Shown: positions 60,503-64,000 of the stretch, piece after piece
How the letters are laid out: each line of letters starts with the position of its first letter
Numbering within the stretch: the first letter of the stretch is position 1
Notes under the pieces: generated by a model
What the model was told of the DNA's origin: nothing
The model's database searches: none
Seen by the model: only the letters and a program-made list of their open reading frames with translations
Source: Hyphomicrobiales bacterium
GTDB taxonomy: Bacteria; Pseudomonadota; Alphaproteobacteria; Rhizobiales; Ancalomicrobiaceae
Assembly: GCA_021286855.1 (NCBI GenBank)
Contig: JAJTBO010000010.1
Span: 1-64,000, forward strand
DNA length: 64,000 bases
Direction: 5' to 3'
Made by a program: the position numbers and the translations under genes

Positions 60503-60672
60503 TCCAGACACCGCGACCATCGGTGCGAACCCGTCGCCGCTCCTGGGAGCGAGAGGGGTCCGTCGTCGTCGGACCGAGGTTCCCTAGACTGTTTCGCCCG
60601 ACGGCGCAACACCTTTCGCCGGAGCGGCCGAGCGGTCCACAGCCGCGCCGGAACGCCCCGTCGACGCCCCCG

Positions 60673-61515
60673 TCAGCGCATCTGATCGAGCAGGCGCTTG
60701 CACTCGAGCAGTTCGAAGAGCGTCGCCTGGAGACGGCGGATGTCGTCACGGGACAGGCCGGCGGAGCCCTCGCCGGAGATCGTCGCGACGGCGGCCGGCG
60801 GCGGGGCGACGACGGCGGTGGCGGCCGACGGCGGCGTCGGCGGGCGCAGGCGGTCGAGCAACTGGCCGAAGCCGACGCGGCCCGGTTCGACGAAGGCGGC
60901 CGAGACGCCGCCCGTCTGCGACGACGGCGCGAAGACCGGCGCGGCCGGCTCGACCGACGGCGCGGGGCCACGCGGCGCGAAACGCTGCGCCAGGACGTGC
61001 GCGGCGCGGACCTCCGGATCCATGGTCGGCTCGATCCGAAGCGGGGCCCCTTCGTCGCCGTCGGTCGAGGGGACCGCTTCGGCTTCGGCGTCGGCCCGTT
61101 CGAGGCCGGCGTGCAGGAAGGCGACGTCGGCCTCCTCCTCGGCGTCCCAGCCCGCGGAGGGTTGGGCGGCGGCGTGGGGGGCAGCGGCCTGCGGGACGTC
61201 CTCGTCGTCGCTCTGACGGCCGCCGCGCGGCGGCTGCGGGGCGCCCTCGCGCCACACGTCCATGACGAAGCGGACGCCCTCCTCCTTGAGGATGCGCTGG
61301 ACGCCACGGATGGTGTAGCCCTCGCCATAGAGGAGATGGCGAACGCCCTTGAGGAGATCGACGTCGTCGGGACGATAATAGCGCCGCCCGCCGCCGCGTT
61401 TCAGCGGCCGGATCTGGTTGAAGCGCGTCTCCCAGAAGCGCAGCACGTGCTGCGGCAGGTCGAGATCGCCGGCCACTTCACTGATGGTGCGAAAGGCGTC
61501 CGGGCTCTTGTCCAA
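60673..61515 (-). CDS. MerR-family transcriptional regulator
   Basis: The protein of 280 residues has an N-terminal MerR winged helix ([20 protein letters not shown], then [19 protein letters not shown]). The middle and C-terminal parts are acidic and Pro/Ala-rich with a final short helix ([20 protein letters not shown]), unlike metal-sensing MerR proteins; no metal-binding cysteines are seen. The likely start is TTG at 61515, as no ATG lies between the upstream stop region and the HTH. It follows ihfA by 32 nt. This MerR-ihfA linkage is conserved in Alphaproteobacteria; its target is unknown. Confidence 0.88.
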   Translation of the reverse strand: MDKSPDAFRTISEVAGDLDLPQHVLRFWETRFNQIRPLKRGGGRRYYRPDDVDLLKGVRHLLYGEGYTIRGVQRILKEEGVRFVMDVWREGAPQPPRGGRQSDDEDVPQAAAPHAAAQPSAGWDAEEEADVAFLHAGLERADAEAEAVPSTDGDEGAPLRIEPTMDPEVRAAHVLAQRFAPRGPAPSVEPAAPVFAPSSQTGGVSAAFVEPGRVGFGQLLDRLRPPTPPSAATAVVAPPPAAVATISGEGSAGLSRDDIRRLQATLFELLECKRLLDQMR

Positions 61516-61547
61516 TGTCGCGTCTCTGATCGGCGGCCCACGCCGCC

Positions 61548-61859
61548 TCACTCGGCGTCGTCGGCCAACTGCTCGTTGATCTTCTGCTTGAGGACGTTGG
61601 ACGGCTTGAACACCATCACCCGTCGCGGCGAGATCGGAACCTCTTCCCCGGTCTTGGGGTTGCGGCCGATGCGCTCGCCCTTGGCGCGGACCATGAAGGT
61701 TCCGAACGAGGACAGTTTCACCGACTCGCCCGAGACCAGGCAATCGGAAATCTCACCGAGGACCATTTCGACGAGATCGGCGGATTCGGTGCGTGACAGG
61801 CCCACCTTCTGGTAGACGGCCTCGCAGAGATCGGCGCGCGTGATCGTCTTTCCCGTCAT
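61548..61859 (-). CDS. ihfA: Integration host factor subunit alpha
   Basis: IHF alpha pairs with IHF beta to bend DNA in recombination, replication and transcription. The 103-residue protein has the HU/IHF fold: [20 protein letters not shown], the beta-arm region [20 protein letters not shown], and [18 protein letters not shown]. The ATG at 61859 starts at the family N terminus. It lies between fabH and the merR gene on the same strand. Confidence 0.96.
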   Translation of the reverse strand: MTGKTITRADLCEAVYQKVGLSRTESADLVEMVLGEISDCLVSGESVKLSSFGTFMVRAKGERIGRNPKTGEEVPISPRRVMVFKPSNVLKQKINEQLADDAE

Positions 61860-62001
61860 GGTGTCGAAGCTCTCCTCGGCGCGACGCGGAGTCCGTCCGC
61901 CGTACCCGTCGGCAGGACGCTCGCCGCGAAGGTTAGGACCTCGCCGCGGAGCGGTCAACCACAAGCGAACGCTGGCGAACCGGGTTTCGTGACCGAGCCG
62001 G

Positions 62002-62979
62002 TCACCAACGGATCAGCGCAGCGCCCCAAGTGAAGCCGCCGCCCATCGCCTCGAGCATGACGAGATCGCCCTTCTTGACGCGCCCATCGTGGACGGCGGC
62101 GTCGAGGGCGAGGGGAACCGACGCGGCGGAGGTGTTGCCGTGCCGGTCGACGGTCAGGACGATCTTGGCCGGATCGATGCCGAGCTTCTTGCCGGTGGCG
62201 TCGATGATGCGACGATTGGCCTGATGCGGCACGAACCAGTCGATGTCGGCGGCGGTGAAGCCGGTCTCGGCGAGCAGCACGTCGATCACCTCGGCGAGGT
62301 TGTGGACGGCGTGCTTGAAGACCTCCTTGCCCTCCATCCTGAGATGGCCGGCGACGCCGGTCGTCGACGGACCGCCGTCGACGTAGAGCTTGTGCCAGTG
62401 ACGGCCGTCGGCGCGCAGATGGGCGGCGAGCAGGCCGTGGTCGTCGAGCGTGCCGGGCGACCAGACCGCCTCCAGCACCACCGCGCCGGCGCCGTCGCCG
62501 AACAGCACGCAGGTGCCGCGGTCGCTCCAGTCGAGGATGCGCGAGAAGGTCTCCGCGCCGATGACCAGGGCGCGCTTGGCGAGCCCGGCCTTGATCTGCG
62601 CGTCGACCGTGGTGATCGCGTAGACGAAGCCGGTGCAGACCGCCTGGATGTCGTAGGCGAAGCCGCGGGTGATGCCGAGCTTGCCCTGGACCTCGGTGGC
62701 GGTCGCCGGGAAGGTGTGGTCGGGCGTCGCGGTGGCGACGACGACGAGATCGATGTCGTCCGGGGTCAGGCCGGCGTCGGCGAGAGCGGCGCGGGCGGCC
62801 GCTACGGCGAGGTCGGAGGTGAATTCGCCCGGCGCGGCGCGATGGCGCTCCCGGATGCCGGAACGCTCCACGATCCACTCGTCGGTGGTGTCGACCATGC
62901 GGGTCAGGTCGGCGTTGGTCAGCACTTCCTTCGGCAGATAGGAGCCGACGCCGCGGACGACGGAACGAAGGACGCTCAA
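62002..62979 (-). CDS. fabH: 3-oxoacyl-ACP synthase III (FabH)
   Basis: FabH condenses acetyl-CoA with malonyl-ACP to start fatty-acid synthesis. The 325-residue protein has the catalytic Cys in [12 protein letters not shown], His in [12 protein letters not shown], and Asn in [15 protein letters not shown]. The start overlaps the plsX stop by 4 nt (ATGA), so the two are coupled, the usual plsX-fabH order. ihfA follows after 142 nt. Confidence 0.96.
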   Translation of the reverse strand: MSVLRSVVRGVGSYLPKEVLTNADLTRMVDTTDEWIVERSGIRERHRAAPGEFTSDLAVAAARAALADAGLTPDDIDLVVVATATPDHTFPATATEVQGKLGITRGFAYDIQAVCTGFVYAITTVDAQIKAGLAKRALVIGAETFSRILDWSDRGTCVLFGDGAGAVVLEAVWSPGTLDDHGLLAAHLRADGRHWHKLYVDGGPSTTGVAGHLRMEGKEVFKHAVHNLAEVIDVLLAETGFTAADIDWFVPHQANRRIIDATGKKLGIDPAKIVLTVDRHGNTSAASVPLALDAAVHDGRVKKGDLVMLEAMGGGFTWGAALIRW

Positions 62980-64000
62980 GATTCACCTCGCGGGTCGGCG
63001 ACGGGCGGGGTCCCGCCGGCATGATGGTAATGGGCGAGACCGGCGACGATCCGCGCGGTCAGATCGGCGACCGCCATGTCGTAGGCGAGCGAGACGGCGG
63101 AGGCGAAGCCCTCGGCGTCGGCGCCGCCGTGGCTCTTGATGACGATGCCGTTGAGGCCGAGGAAGACGCCGCCGTTGACCTTGCGCGGGTCCATCTTCTG
63201 CTTCAGCCGGTCGAAGGCGGAGCGGGCGATGGCGAAGCCGATGCGGTTGAGCCAGGACCGGTTCATGCCGTCGCGCAGGTAGCGCGCGAACTGGCGGGCG
63301 GTGCCTTCGGCGGTCTTCAGGGCGATGTTGCCGGCGAAGCCTTCGGTCACCACCACGTCGACGACGCCGCGGCCGATGTCGTCGCCTTCGACGAAGCCGG
63401 TGTAGTCGAGTTCGGCGAGATCGGCCTCCTTGAGCAGGCGGCCGGCCATCTTGACCTCTTCGTTGCCCTTGATCTCCTCGACGCCGACGTTGAGGAGGCC
63501 GACCCGGGGCCGTTCGGCGCCGAAGACGGCGCGGGCCATCGCCGCGCCCATCACCGCGAAGTCGATCAGCTGCTGGGCGTCGGCGCCGATCGTCGCGCCG
63601 ACGTCGAGCACGATCGATTCGCCGGTGAGCGTCGGCCAGATCGCGGCGATCGCCGGCCGTTCGATGCCGGCCATGGTGCGCAGGCAGAACTTGGCCATGG
63701 CCATCAGCGCGCCGGTGTTGCCGGCGGAGACGCAGACCTGGGCCTCGCCCGCCTTCACCGCCTCGATCGACTTCCACATCGACGACTTCCAGCGGCCGGC
63801 GCGCAGCGCCTGGCTCGGCTTGTCGTCCATGCGGACCACGACTTCGGCGTGGACGAAGCGCGAGGCGGCGGCGAGCGCGGGGTGACGGTCGAGAACGGGT
63901 CTGACCCGCGCCTCGTCGCCGAACAGGACGAACCGCAGCTCCGGCCGGCGCTCGAGAGCGATCGCGGCGCCGGCGAGCACCACATCGGGGCCGGCGTCGC
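62976..64000 (-). CDS. plsX: Phosphate acyltransferase PlsX (5' end outside window)
   Basis: PlsX makes acyl-phosphate from acyl-ACP for phospholipid synthesis. 341 codons are seen; the frame remains open to position 64000 and reads [19 protein letters not shown] at the edge, matching the segment just after the family's opening motif, so only about 15-20 residues are missing. Further family blocks are [50 protein letters not shown] and [14 protein letters not shown]. Coupled to fabH by a 4-nt overlap. Confidence 0.95.
   Translation of the reverse strand, partial: DAGPDVVLAGAAIALERRPELRFVLFGDEARVRPVLDRHPALAAASRFVHAEVVVRMDDKPSQALRAGRWKSSMWKSIEAVKAGEAQVCVSAGNTGALMAMAKFCLRTMAGIERPAIAAIWPTLTGESIVLDVGATIGADAQQLIDFAVMGAAMARAVFGAERPRVGLLNVGVEEIKGNEEVKMAGRLLKEADLAELDYTGFVEGDDIGRGVVDVVVTEGFAGNIALKTAEGTARQFARYLRDGMNRSWLNRIGFAIARSAFDRLKQKMDPRKVNGGVFLGLNGIVIKSHGGADAEGFASAVSLAYDMAVADLTARIVAGLAHYHHAGGTPPVADPRGES

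Overview
This window is a stretch of a high-GC (visibly about 70%) alphaproteobacterial chromosome, most likely Hyphomicrobiales (Rhizobiales). The main reasons are the minus-strand order plsX-fabH-ihfA-merR at the right end, the alphaproteobacterial family set (DUF2842, DUF2336, DUF2218, TtrS/FixJ-type regulators), the mosaic intergenic repeat at 43096-43211, and the Rhizobiales-like Sox and D-galactonate gene sets. No CRISPR array, prophage or intact insertion sequence was seen; one decayed IS3-type transposase end lies at about 59740-59950.

Layout. 1-1680: start of tuf, tRNA-Gly and tRNA-Tyr (minus), rlmB and tRNA-Thr (plus). 1840-13192 (plus): a sulfur-oxidation island with a DsbA-like exported thioredoxin, a TtrS/TtrR-like two-component system, soxYZAXB, an exported DsrE-family protein, and two YeeE/YedE (SoxT-like) transporters around a SoxH-like metallo-beta-lactamase-fold hydrolase. 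No soxCD is present in the window. 13201-23953: a sugar-acid island with an IlvD/Edd-type dehydratase, a CUT1 ABC importer, a divergent LacI-family regulator and the De Ley-Doudoroff genes dgoD-dgoA-dgoK. 24307-33227: MFS pump, P-type ATPase, GGDEF-EAL protein, cytochrome c', cutA and nadK.

33363-46865: Hpt protein, DUF2336 protein, a lytic-transglycosylase-like protein, a MaoC/CitE pair, a nitroreductase-flavin reductase-tspO operon, a Pro/Gly-rich secreted protein, pncA, a CoA-binding protein, metY, ctaA and small membrane proteins. 46897-51302: a polysaccharide assembly locus (Wzc-like copolymerase with a degenerate kinase domain, Wza-like lipoprotein, WcaJ-like initiating transferase). 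51396-59600: LysE exporter, msrQ, a YqjI-like PadR regulator with a DUF2218 protein, an AT-rich palindrome-bearing spacer, a chemoreceptor, an EamA transporter and an MsbA-like ABC exporter. 59601-64000: the transposase remnant, tRNA-Pro, then merR, ihfA, fabH and the 5'-truncated plsX.

How it fits together. The Sox proteins would oxidise thiosulfate in the periplasm under control of a sensor whose family normally senses tetrathionate; the DsrE, SoxT-like and SoxH-like genes probably handle sulfur left on SoxY or carried inward. In the sugar-acid island, a 16-bp operator-like palindrome lies exactly in the spacer of the ABC-operon promoter, and the lacI promoter overlaps the same -35 region, which suggests one repressor switch for uptake. 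The rest is mostly housekeeping and envelope functions.
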